DNA of 64,000 nt, taken from contig JAFAFR010000050.1 of NCBI GenBank assembly GCA_023423405.1, positions 62,001 through 126,000 on the forward strand. Direction: 5' to 3'. The notes beneath the pieces were generated by a model. That model searched no databases, was not told where the DNA came from, and was given only the letters and a program-made list of their open reading frames with translations. The translations under genes were made by a program, and so were the position numbers. The stretch is from Bacteroidota bacterium (GTDB lineage Bacteria > Bacteroidota > Bacteroidia > Chitinophagales > Chitinophagaceae). Below are positions 34,977 through 43,592 of this stretch, piece after piece (the stretch's first letter is position 1; each line of letters starts with the position of its first letter).

Positions 34977-37475
34977 ATGCGTACATTTTGTTGCGGCATC
35001 CTTCTTTGCTGCCTTGCCATCAGTCAACTGCCTGCACAAACCGGTAAGCCTGCTGCCGGCCTGCAACTCAACAAGCAGGGATACCTGCAATACCAGGGCG
35101 TGAATGTAATGCTCGCGCAGGACTTCTATCCCGAAGGCCACCAGGGCGGGATCAGCATCATACAACAGGGCCAGCGCGTGGCGTCTAACGGCGACCTGCG
35201 GCTGGAACCGACGCCCGGTCAGTGGTCGCCCATTCCAAAACTCAGAAATCGGCTGGTCGACACCGTTAGTGGCCTCATCACCGCCCGGCTTGAATACCCC
35301 GACAGCTCGCAGGACCGCAAAGGTTTCAATCCCATCATCTATCCCGACCTGCATTTTTCTTATTCCGTCATGATCCTGCCGGCCGGAAAATCTTTCCGCA
35401 TCCGCGTGGACCTTGATAAACCCCTGCCCGACGAATGGATCGGCAAAGTGGGCTTCAACCTCGAACTGTTTCCGGGTGTACTGTTCGGGCAATCCTATTC
35501 CATGGATGGCCATGCAGGCGTATTTCCCATGCAGTCGTACAACGGTATGCAGAAAGACAGCGAAGGGAAATGGCAGGCCCTGCCCATGGCCAAAGGAAAT
35601 AAGCTGGTAGTATGTCCAGAGTCGGACAAACAACGCATGACCATCGTGAACCAGAAAGGCAATGGGCTTGAATTGCTGGATGGCCGCAGCCTTCATACGA
35701 ACGGCTGGTTTATTGTACGCTCACTGGTTTCGAAAGGTGCAACCAGGGGCGCCATCGAGTGGATGGTTACGCCGCAGGCGGTGGAAGGATGGATGTCGGA
35801 CCCCGTGATACAGGTATCGCAGGTGGGTTACCATCCCGCACAACCGAAAATGGCGGTGGTTGAACTCGACAAGAACGATCGTCGCCGCCCCAATATAAAA
35901 CTGCTGCGCATCCGGGACAATGGCCAGTTGCAAACGGTGAAGGATGTCAAAGCCGCGGAATGGGGTGATTTTTTGCGTTACCACTACCTGCAGTTTGATT
36001 TCAGCGCCGTGCGCGAGCCCGGCCTCTACCTGCTGCAGTACGGGTCGCTGAAAAGCAATCCCTTCCGTATCGATACCGCTATTTATCAGAAAGATGTATG
36101 GCAGCCCACGCTCGACTATTTTCTGCCGGTACAGATGTGCCACATGCGCATCAACGACAAATACCGCGTATGGCATGGCGCCTGCCACCTCGATGACGCA
36201 CTGATGGCGCCCGTCGACTCCAACCATTTCGACGGTTATATACAGGGCCCCTCCACGCTTACCAGCTTCAAGCCGGGCCAGGTGGTGCCGGGCCTCAACC
36301 GCGGCGGATGGCACGATGCCGGCGACTACGACCTGCGCGTGGAATCGCAGGCGGAAACCGTGCACGGTCTTACGCTGGCCTACGAAGCCTTCCATCCCAA
36401 CTGGGACAATACAACGGTGGACCAGCTCAACCGCATTGTGGAAATACAGGTGCCCGATGGCAAGCCCGATATCCTGCAACAGATCGAACACGGCCTGCTC
36501 ACCATCAACGGCGGTTACCGGAGCCTGGGCCGTTTTTACCGCGGCATCATTGAACCGACCCTGCGCCAGTACGTGATGTTGGGCGATGCCGTGAACCTTA
36601 CCGACAACCAGTTTTATACGGCAGGAAGCCTGAAACCCTCCACGCCGGCAGTGGGATTACCGGGAAGCATGGACGACCGCTGGGTGTTCACGGAAGAAAA
36701 TCCGCACCGCGCACTTTCTGCTGCCGCCGCGCTGGCCGCCGCCGCCAGGGTGATGAAGGGTTACAATGATACACTCGCTACGCAGTGCATGCAGATTGCA
36801 CAGGACGCATGGAACAATACCAAAGAGAGGGATGTTTTGTCGCGCGTGGCGCTGGCAGCAGAATTGCTGATCACCACGGGCGACGCTACCTATGCCGGTT
36901 TCCTCAAAACCAATGCGCCCGGTATTGCCAAACGGATCGACCGCTATGGCTGGCTAATAGGACGCACCCTGCCGCTGGTCAACGATGATGTCTACACGAA
37001 AACTATAACGGAAGCCGTGCGCAGTTTATACAAAGGCATTGCGGAAGCGGGAAAGAAAACGCCCTATGGTGTTCCTTATGAGCCCAATATATGGGGCGCC
37101 GGCTGGGGCATACAAAATTTCGGGTTCAAACAGTATTTCCTGCACACCGCTTTCCCTTCCATCGTGCCCATGGACGAGCTGCTCGATGCCATTCATTTTG
37201 TACTGGGTTGTCACCCGGGATCCAATACATCTTCCTTTGTTTCGGGTGTGGGTGCCCGTTCGATGACCACCGGTTATGGATTTAACCGGGCCGACTGGTC
37301 CTATATTCCCGGGGGCATTGTTTCCGGCACGGCGCTGATACGCCCCGATTACCCGGAGCTGATGCACTGGCCCTTTTTCTGGCAGCAATCGGAATACGTA
37401 CTGGGTGGCGGCACCACCGATTATTTATTCCTCATTCTTGCAGCCGATCATCTCTTAAACCGTACGGCCCATTAA
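34977..37475 (+). CDS. glycoside hydrolase family 9-type enzyme
   Basis: Secreted enzyme of 832 residues. The signal is MRTFCCGILLCCLAISQLPA. Residues 25-270 form a domain I do not recognise. Residues 277-365 are the Ig-like CelD_N domain (VIQVSQVGYHPAQPKMAVVEL). The (alpha/alpha)6 domain has GGWHDAGDYDLRVESQAETV with the catalytic Asp pair D447 and D450, and the HPGSNTSSFVSGVGARS segment. The usual NE-x(7)-NA end is replaced by WQQSEYVLGGGTTDYLFLIL, where the Glu of SEYVL is a candidate acid. The modified end and long N-terminal domain suggest a non-cellulosic beta-glucan or oligosaccharide substrate. It overlaps the convergent phospholipase gene by 21 bases. Confidence 0.85.
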   Translation: MRTFCCGILLCCLAISQLPAQTGKPAAGLQLNKQGYLQYQGVNVMLAQDFYPEGHQGGISIIQQGQRVASNGDLRLEPTPGQWSPIPKLRNRLVDTVSGLITARLEYPDSSQDRKGFNPIIYPDLHFSYSVMILPAGKSFRIRVDLDKPLPDEWIGKVGFNLELFPGVLFGQSYSMDGHAGVFPMQSYNGMQKDSEGKWQALPMAKGNKLVVCPESDKQRMTIVNQKGNGLELLDGRSLHTNGWFIVRSLVSKGATRGAIEWMVTPQAVEGWMSDPVIQVSQVGYHPAQPKMAVVELDKNDRRRPNIKLLRIRDNGQLQTVKDVKAAEWGDFLRYHYLQFDFSAVREPGLYLLQYGSLKSNPFRIDTAIYQKDVWQPTLDYFLPVQMCHMRINDKYRVWHGACHLDDALMAPVDSNHFDGYIQGPSTLTSFKPGQVVPGLNRGGWHDAGDYDLRVESQAETVHGLTLAYEAFHPNWDNTTVDQLNRIVEIQVPDGKPDILQQIEHGLLTINGGYRSLGRFYRGIIEPTLRQYVMLGDAVNLTDNQFYTAGSLKPSTPAVGLPGSMDDRWVFTEENPHRALSAAAALAAAARVMKGYNDTLATQCMQIAQDAWNNTKERDVLSRVALAAELLITTGDATYAGFLKTNAPGIAKRIDRYGWLIGRTLPLVNDDVYTKTITEAVRSLYKGIAEAGKKTPYGVPYEPNIWGAGWGIQNFGFKQYFLHTAFPSIVPMDELLDAIHFVLGCHPGSNTSSFVSGVGARSMTTGYGFNRADWSYIPGGIVSGTALIRPDYPELMHWPFFWQQSEYVLGGGTTDYLFLILAADHLLNRTAH

Positions 37476-39989
37476 GGGATCGGTCTTTCCAGGTCTTCCT
37501 GTTTCAACCCTTCCGGCAAAGCGCTGGAAGCTCACCATATCGCCCTTCACGCCGATGCTGATATCGTACCAGGAAAAACTGCCGGAGAGGTCTTTTGCAA
37601 AACTCACCGAAGATTGTTTTGATCCTGCTGCGGCCAGCGAATGGATCGATGGGGTCGTTTTATAACTGTTATCAATCACTTCGATAGACCGCGTTTTCTT
37701 ATCCAGGTTGCGCACGGTGACCTGCAGGTTGCCGGTAAGCGATGCAGGATTTCCTGCCACGCGTTCGTAATCCACCATCACCAATAATTTCGGGCCATTG
37801 GCCGCTCCTGCGAACTCGCGGTAAAAGCCATTGGGGCCATATACTTTCAGGTGATATGCGCCGCCGGCGAAACCATCGAGCGACCAACTGTCCTGCAGCT
37901 CATCGCCGGGCGCCACGCTGTAATTCCGGTTGTACAGTTCCTTTCCTTCATAAGGTTCTGCCGCATACACCAGGAAGGGCGCACCTGCTGCGTCTTTCCC
38001 AAACACGGTATTGCGCGCGCCGAAATGGAGGTCGAAGGATTTCGTTTTTTCGTTGAGCGAACCGTATACATTCAACTCGTAGGGCAGCGCGCAGGCGGGG
38101 CGGATTCCCTTTTCCTGTTCGGGAAGCGCTGCATTTGCTTTGCCTTGCAAAATATCATCAATGGCCTGCTGGCCGACCTTGTAAAAATTGTTGGGCAAGC
38201 CTTTGAACTGGGCCTGGTGAATGCTTTCCAGGAAACTGTTTCGCTCAACACTGGCGGGCGTTTCGATCTTTTCGCCGTTCCAGGGACGGAAAACAGAACG
38301 CAGGTCGCCGCAAACCGTGCGGCGCCAGGCGCTCATGTTTTCTTCCTTCACCGGTTTGCGGAATTTGGTTTCGAAAAAATGCTCGAGGAACTGCAGGGAT
38401 GACGTGTGATCGAATACTTCCGAATTCACCCAACCCCCGCGGCTCCAGGGCGATGCAACGACCATGGGTACCCGATAACCGAGGCCAATGGGACTGATGC
38501 GTGCTGCGTTTTTCTGCGACTGCTGCGCGGCACTGGCCACGTATTCCAGCGCGGGATCGATTCCTTTGGAAACCTTGCCGCTGCCAGGCTCCGAGGGATG
38601 AGGTACTACAAAGGGCGGCACATGATCGAAATAACCGTCGTTCTCATCATAAGTGAGTATGAAGATGGTCTTCTTCCACACCTCGGGATTTTTGGTCAGG
38701 ATATCCATCACTTCACTAATGTACCAGGCGCCGTACCAGGCGGCAGAAGGGTGATCGGAGAAATTCTCCGGCGCCACCAGCCAGGAAACAGTTGGCAGTT
38801 TTCCCTGGTTCACATCTTCGCGAAACTGGTGCAGCACATCGCCCTTGGGCATCAGCATTTCTCTTTGCTGGCTGCCGTCCGAATACCGGAGTGTATCGAG
38901 TTTGCGATAATCCGGATCGGACTGGTTGGTGGTAAAGGCTTTTTCGTGGATCGCTTTTTCGAACGGGCTCAGGGCATTGTATTTTTCAATGGTATACAGT
39001 TTTTGCTCTTCTTCATTCCTTTGAAGCGCTTTTTCGAGCCGCCTGATTTCCCCCTGCAATTTCTTTTTGGCCTTCTCATCTGTAACGCTGTTTAGCGCCG
39101 TTGTTTTTTCCTGCAGGGTGGCCTGTATTTTTTTGGCAGTTAGCGGAAGCTGCGTTATGTAGCGCGGATGCAGCTTCACATTGTATTGCTGTATAAACTC
39201 AAGAGGATTGTCGGTGAAATTTCCCAGCCAGGAATCTTCTTCCCCCTCGAAACCGGTATATGCTGCAATCTCGTTCTGGTACACTTTCCAGGAGATGCCT
39301 GCTTTCTCCAGGCGTTCGGGATAACTGGTCCAGTTGGCCATGTTATCGTGGTCCGCATCTTCGTTCCACACACAGGCAAGGGCGTCGGGCGATTGTTGTC
39401 CGCGGATGGTGCCCGTCCAGAAGTACAGGCGGTTGGGTGTTGTGCCGGTGAGGGAAGAACAGAAGTTTTGATCACACACCGTGAAGGCATCGGCAAGTGC
39501 GTAGTAAAACGGAATATCGGCGCGGTTATGGTAGCCCAGGGTGAGCGGCATGCCGTCGTATTCTTTTTTCCAGGAAGGTTTCACTTCCAGCCATTTGTCG
39601 AAGCGGCCTTCGTTGCGGGCATCTACCTGGTTGCTCCAGCTATGGGGCAGGGAACTCATCCAGGTAGCACAGGTATCTTTTATATTAAGACGGAACGGCG
39701 CATATACGTCACCGTGCTTGTCCGACTGCAGCCATACCGGGTGACCGTTGGGAAGCCTGATAGCCCTGGGATCGTTGTAACCCCTTACACCCTGCAGGGT
39801 CCCGAAAGTGTGGTCGAAAGAACGGTTCTCCTGCATCAGGAATACGATATGCTCGGCATCGAGGTAAGTGCTTCCGGGTGCGGGATCAATGGCCAGGGCC
39901 TGCCGGATGGAGCCGGGCAGTATTTGCAGCATACCGGCAGCGCCGCCTACAAAACTGGCTTTCTTTAAAAAGGATCTTCTGGTTTCCAT
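37455..39989 (-). CDS. phosphocholine-specific type phospholipase C, TAT-exported
   Basis: Enzyme of 844 residues that cleaves phospholipid head groups, related to the PlcN/PlcH family and acid phosphatase AcpA. METRRSFLKKASFVGGAAGM is a twin-arginine signal (RRSFLKK). The catalytic domain starts with IVFLMQENRSFDHTFGTLQGVRGYNDP, where Asn and Glu of QENRSFDH bind metal. FCSSLTGTTPNRLYFWTG holds the nucleophile Thr region, and TYDENDGYFDHVPPF and HTSSLQFLEHFF supply metal ligands. The last 200 residues carry two DUF756-like beta domains (SLDGFAGGAYHLKVYGPNGF; LTGNLQVTVRNLDKKTRSIE), the family's usual C-terminus. Release of phosphate from lipids is a likely physiological role. Confidence 0.92.
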   Translation of the reverse strand: METRRSFLKKASFVGGAAGMLQILPGSIRQALAIDPAPGSTYLDAEHIVFLMQENRSFDHTFGTLQGVRGYNDPRAIRLPNGHPVWLQSDKHGDVYAPFRLNIKDTCATWMSSLPHSWSNQVDARNEGRFDKWLEVKPSWKKEYDGMPLTLGYHNRADIPFYYALADAFTVCDQNFCSSLTGTTPNRLYFWTGTIRGQQSPDALACVWNEDADHDNMANWTSYPERLEKAGISWKVYQNEIAAYTGFEGEEDSWLGNFTDNPLEFIQQYNVKLHPRYITQLPLTAKKIQATLQEKTTALNSVTDEKAKKKLQGEIRRLEKALQRNEEEQKLYTIEKYNALSPFEKAIHEKAFTTNQSDPDYRKLDTLRYSDGSQQREMLMPKGDVLHQFREDVNQGKLPTVSWLVAPENFSDHPSAAWYGAWYISEVMDILTKNPEVWKKTIFILTYDENDGYFDHVPPFVVPHPSEPGSGKVSKGIDPALEYVASAAQQSQKNAARISPIGLGYRVPMVVASPWSRGGWVNSEVFDHTSSLQFLEHFFETKFRKPVKEENMSAWRRTVCGDLRSVFRPWNGEKIETPASVERNSFLESIHQAQFKGLPNNFYKVGQQAIDDILQGKANAALPEQEKGIRPACALPYELNVYGSLNEKTKSFDLHFGARNTVFGKDAAGAPFLVYAAEPYEGKELYNRNYSVAPGDELQDSWSLDGFAGGAYHLKVYGPNGFYREFAGAANGPKLLVMVDYERVAGNPASLTGNLQVTVRNLDKKTRSIEVIDNSYKTTPSIHSLAAAGSKQSSVSFAKDLSGSFSWYDISIGVKGDMVSFQRFAGRVETGRPGKTDPLMGRTV

Positions 39990-40098
39990 GTGGTAAATTT
40001 AGGGGGCGTAACCTATTTTCCTCATCGCCGCAAAAAAATTAAAAGGAAGGTAACAGACTTTCCCGCTAACACATACGATTGCGTTAAAAACAGGTTCT

Positions 40099-40530
40099 AT
40101 GAAAATCGCATACAAACTGGTATTGTTTTTTTGCCTCCTTGCATTCCAGCACCTGCAGGCACAGTCGTCGACCCAAACCATCCGGTTCAGCAATCTCAAA
40201 AACAGGGCAGGAAAATTGTATATCGGCTGGTACAATTCCGAAGCCGATTTTATGCAGCCCGCTAAATCGGTGTATGAAAAATTTGTGGAAGTGACCGGAA
40301 AGGATTCGCTGGATATTCCCTTCGAAGGAATAAAGCCGGGCATCTATGCCGTGAGTGTTTTCTTTGATCTGAACGACAATGCAACGCTCGACAAAAATGG
40401 CTTCGGCATTCCCAAAGAACCGTATGGATTTTCCAACAATGTCCTTCCGCTTACCCGCCCCGCCAGTTTCGAGGAATCGCGTTTTGAAGTGAAGGAGGCC
40501 GATACGCTCCAGGTAATCCGGCTGAAATAA
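40099..40530 (+). CDS. DUF2141 domain exported protein
   Basis: Small exported protein of 143 residues. MKIAYKLVLFFCLLAFQHLQAQ is the signal. The mature part matches DUF2141: GKLYIGWYNSEADFMQPA, IKPGIYAVSVFFDLNDNATLDKNGFGIPKEPYGFSNN and FEESRFEVKEADTLQVIRLK. DLNDNATLDKNGFG resembles a dockerin-like calcium loop and may bind calcium. The function is unknown. It is divergent from the phospholipase gene and ends in a strong hairpin shared with the GH18-like gene. Confidence 0.9.
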   Translation: MKIAYKLVLFFCLLAFQHLQAQSSTQTIRFSNLKNRAGKLYIGWYNSEADFMQPAKSVYEKFVEVTGKDSLDIPFEGIKPGIYAVSVFFDLNDNATLDKNGFGIPKEPYGFSNNVLPLTRPASFEESRFEVKEADTLQVIRLK

Positions 40531-40531
40531 A

Positions 40532-40563
40532 AAACCACCGCAACTTTTCAGCAGCGGTGGTTT
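40532..40563. terminator. bidirectional terminator
   Basis: AAACCACCGC (40532-40541) and GCGGTGGTTT (40554-40563) form a perfect ten-base stem with a 12-base loop between the convergent DUF2141 and GH18-like genes. A or T residues flank both sides, so it can work in both directions. Confidence 0.85.
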
Positions 40564-40598
40564 AAGTGGAGAGTGGCCTCCACCTTGTTATCAGAACC

Positions 40599-41927
40599 TT
40601 AATTCAGGACATCGTAAGCTGTTTTGAACAGCGATTTGGTAGAGTCGGCTGCATCGGCATCTATATACCATCCGTACATCCCCTTGAAAGAACTGCCTTT
40701 AATATAGGTCGCTTTTTCGTTGATGAGGGGAATGCCGTTGTAATAAATGCCTTTTGAATCGTTGACGAATTCTTTATCAGCAGCGGCTGGATCCACGCCC
40801 AGTATATAACTATAAGGCGTATAGTCGTAAGAGCCCCAGGAGGCGTTGTTGCCATCGGCATCCAGTTCATTGTAACGCAGTCCGAAGACAGGGAAACCTA
40901 CCACGATCTTCGAGGGATCGAGGTGGAAATTCTGCCAGATAGCGGCAGCCGATTTCATGTAGTCCACGGAAGAAGCCTGACCCGTGGGTGCGCCCGGACC
41001 CACGTGCACACCGTCTTCATAGGCCCTTACGTTCACCCAGTCGGCGGCCGACAGATTGGGATATTCCCAGTGCTGCCATCCTGGGGTGACCGTTACCGTT
41101 ACCAGCGAACCTTCGGGAAGCGCCGCCTTCAGTTCGCTCACAAAAGGCGCAAGGGCAGCGAGGTTGGCGCTATAATAAGGAGAGCCGTTGAAGTCGGTCA
41201 TCATAATATCAACCCCATCCATTTTGGTTTGTGCGATATAGCCGGCGACCTGGCTTACCAACCCGGCCCTTTTACCGGCATCCCTGATGGCCGCTCCCAT
41301 ATCGTCGCTTTCATACAGCGCCCATCCATCCACGGGAGTAAGCCTTCCGAAAAGATTCAGGATCACAGGAACGCCCAGCGAATGCCCGCGGGCTACCAGT
41401 TCATCCGCCTTCTGGTTGATATTGCCCCTGGTAATATCCAGCGATCCATCGGCCCTTACCTGTCCGAACTGCGCCGCCAGGTGGGTGATGTGGTTCCACC
41501 GAACGCTGGCCACGGCGCCGTTTTCGCTGAGGTAACCAAGCACCACTTTATCGTAGGGCTTTGGGGTATAGCTATCGGGTTTTACAATTACCTGCGAACG
41601 GCGTACGGACTTGAGCCCGTTCAACTCCACTTCCAGCAGCACTTCAAAGACGCCGCCGGTAGTGGGCACAAAATTAAAACTGGTGTCGTGCGACATGGCA
41701 TTTTCATTCACGTACCAGGTAATGTTCACTTTACCGGCAGGCGAATATTTGAGGTTGTCGTACACTGCCGTATCGCCTTCATCAATGACAACAGAAGCAG
41801 GGAACTGGTCGCCCATATAAAAAATGCGGGGATAGTCGCCATTGTCCCAACCGGGATTTTCCGCCAGGTCCTTTTTACAGGAACCGAGCAATACGCCGGC
41901 CAGCAGCAGTAACAGCAGCCGGTGCAT
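40599..41927 (-). CDS. GH18-fold lipoprotein lacking the catalytic Glu
   Basis: Surface lipoprotein of 442 residues in a SusC/SusD operon. MHRLLLLLLAGVLLGSC is a lipobox with Cys17. Residues 35-118 look like an Ig-like domain, followed by a GH18 TIM barrel (KPYDKVVLGYLSENGAV, VPVILNLFG, GGFPVFGLRYN-like IVVGFPVFGLRYN, FKGMYGWYIDADA). The active-site strand reads MDGVDIMMTDFNG. The usual DG-x-D-x-D-x-E becomes D237-G-V-D-I-M-M-T, so the catalytic Glu is Thr and the assisting Asp is Met. It should bind rather than hydrolyse GlcNAc-type glycans, like other non-catalytic proteins placed after SusD. It is the last gene of the sigma-FecR-SusCD unit. Confidence 0.85.
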   Translation of the reverse strand: MHRLLLLLLAGVLLGSCKKDLAENPGWDNGDYPRIFYMGDQFPASVVIDEGDTAVYDNLKYSPAGKVNITWYVNENAMSHDTSFNFVPTTGGVFEVLLEVELNGLKSVRRSQVIVKPDSYTPKPYDKVVLGYLSENGAVASVRWNHITHLAAQFGQVRADGSLDITRGNINQKADELVARGHSLGVPVILNLFGRLTPVDGWALYESDDMGAAIRDAGKRAGLVSQVAGYIAQTKMDGVDIMMTDFNGSPYYSANLAALAPFVSELKAALPEGSLVTVTVTPGWQHWEYPNLSAADWVNVRAYEDGVHVGPGAPTGQASSVDYMKSAAAIWQNFHLDPSKIVVGFPVFGLRYNELDADGNNASWGSYDYTPYSYILGVDPAAADKEFVNDSKGIYYNGIPLINEKATYIKGSSFKGMYGWYIDADAADSTKSLFKTAYDVLN

Positions 41928-41981
41928 GATATAAATTTTTGTATTTGGCATAAATGCTACAATTGTTGTGTTCGTGAAAAA

Positions 41982-43577
41982 TTATTCCATATCCCACCAG
42001 GTGCGGACTTCCCAGTCGTCTTTTCCGCCGGGCAAACGGCTGATGGCTTCCTGCACATGATCGGCATTCAGCGTTTTTTCTGTCAGCGGGTATTCCAGCC
42101 GGCGGGGCATTTCCGGGGAGTCGGAATAGCCATCGGTACGATATCCCGAAGGCAGTACCGGGAAGCCGGTCCTGCGCAAGCTCGCATAAGCCTCTGGTCC
42201 GTTCAGGAAAAAATTCACCCACAATTGTGTGCCGATGAGTTGCAGTTCTTTTCCCGGCTGCAGTGAATTGTCGGCGATGAACTGGTTGATGGCTGCCTCA
42301 GAAATTACCGGCGCATTCTTGTACAGGGTCAGTTGCTGGCAGGCGGCGCGAAGGCCGTTCTTATAGTGTTCTTCGGCTGTGGGTCCCAGTTGCATGTTCA
42401 GCCGGATGCTGGCGTCGGCCAGGAGAAATTCTGTTTCGGCATAGGTCAGGTGGAGAAAAGGGGCATCGTTCTCCATCATATAAGCAGCCAGTTGCAGCTT
42501 CTGCTCGTTGTTGCCCACCTGTATCATGCCGGCCGTGGGATGGTTGATGGTGATGGTATTCATCCAGTCTTCCCAAATAAAGGCGGTTGGACCAACGCCC
42601 ACACTTCCCACCTGTGCGCGCACCTGTTCGGTGATATCGATCCTGTTCTCGAAAGTGGCGCCCGGCATATTGTCCCAGTAATAGCGGGCAAAAACATCGA
42701 GGCGCGGATCGTTGGTGTTTCTCAACTGGTTAATGAGCGAGCTGTGCAGGCGGTAGCCGTTGTTCACCGGCGATCCCGTTTGGCGTATGGCGCTGGACAA
42801 ACCATTACCGGTATAGTTCGCATAGGTATTAAAGTTATTGTCGTGCTTGGTCACACAGATGTCGGCATTGGAGCTCATCAGTCCATCGTCAAAGGCTTTC
42901 TGCACCTGTGCGCGCGCCAGGTCGGCGTCGCGTTTGGCAACCCGCATGGCTAACCGAAGCCGGAGCGATGAAGTGAATTTTTTCCACTTGTTGATATCGC
43001 CCTTATAGAAAACATCGTTGTTCACCCTATCCTTGCCGCTGGCGAATAGGTTCATGGCCGTATCGAGCTGGGCGAAGAAATCGTGGTAGATGTCTTCCTG
43101 CTTGTCGTAGACCGGGCGAATCACGCCATCGGTGAAAGCGGCGCCTGCCTGGCTATAGGGAATATCACCGTAGAGGTCGGTGAGCCTGGCAAAGAGGTAA
43201 ACCTTTACCACCCTTGTCATGGCGTTGATGTTTTCGGCAGTGGTATTGCTGCTGCGATAAACGGCATCGGTAATGTTCTTCACATCGGCGCTGTAATTGC
43301 CCTGCCAGAGGTTGGCCATATAGGCCTGCTGGCGCTGGTAAAACTGGCCGTACTGGTTGGCCCAGCCACCGCCGAAATGTTGCGCCAGGGGCATGCAGAG
43401 GATCAGGCCGGTTACTTCCTGCGTGCTCATGTCGCCGGAAAAACGCTGCTGCACATAGGCCAGCTCAATGGCCGGGTCCATATCGGACGACTTGGTGGGG
43501 TCCGTATTCATGTCCCCGAATTTGTTGCAGCCCTGCAAAGCGAGGCCAATCAACAGGAGGGAAAATATTTTTTTCAT
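41982..43577 (-). CDS. SusD/RagB-like glycan-binding lipoprotein
   Basis: Outer-membrane lipoprotein of 531 residues that acts as the lid of its SusC channel. MKKIFSLLLIGLALQGC is a lipobox, Cys17. The SusD-like_2 pattern is clear: GDMNTDPTKSSDMDPAIELA at the start, MTRVVKVYLFARLTDLYGDIPYSQAG, KWKKFTSSLRLRLAMRVAKRD, and PFLHLTYAETEFLLADA. The C-terminal phrase RTGFPVLPSGYRTDG followed by PRRLEYPLTEKTLN is the usual family ending. The gene is 15 bases after SusC and 54 before the GH18-fold protein, so all three are one transcript. Confidence 0.93.
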   Translation of the reverse strand: MKKIFSLLLIGLALQGCNKFGDMNTDPTKSSDMDPAIELAYVQQRFSGDMSTQEVTGLILCMPLAQHFGGGWANQYGQFYQRQQAYMANLWQGNYSADVKNITDAVYRSSNTTAENINAMTRVVKVYLFARLTDLYGDIPYSQAGAAFTDGVIRPVYDKQEDIYHDFFAQLDTAMNLFASGKDRVNNDVFYKGDINKWKKFTSSLRLRLAMRVAKRDADLARAQVQKAFDDGLMSSNADICVTKHDNNFNTYANYTGNGLSSAIRQTGSPVNNGYRLHSSLINQLRNTNDPRLDVFARYYWDNMPGATFENRIDITEQVRAQVGSVGVGPTAFIWEDWMNTITINHPTAGMIQVGNNEQKLQLAAYMMENDAPFLHLTYAETEFLLADASIRLNMQLGPTAEEHYKNGLRAACQQLTLYKNAPVISEAAINQFIADNSLQPGKELQLIGTQLWVNFFLNGPEAYASLRRTGFPVLPSGYRTDGYSDSPEMPRRLEYPLTEKTLNADHVQEAISRLPGGKDDWEVRTWWDME

Positions 43578-43592
43578 GTCAGTCAGTTTGGA

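Noticed and set aside
40599..41927. Active GH18 chitinase or endoglycosidase
   Set aside because: The catalytic Glu and adjacent Asp of the strand-4 motif are replaced by Thr and Met.
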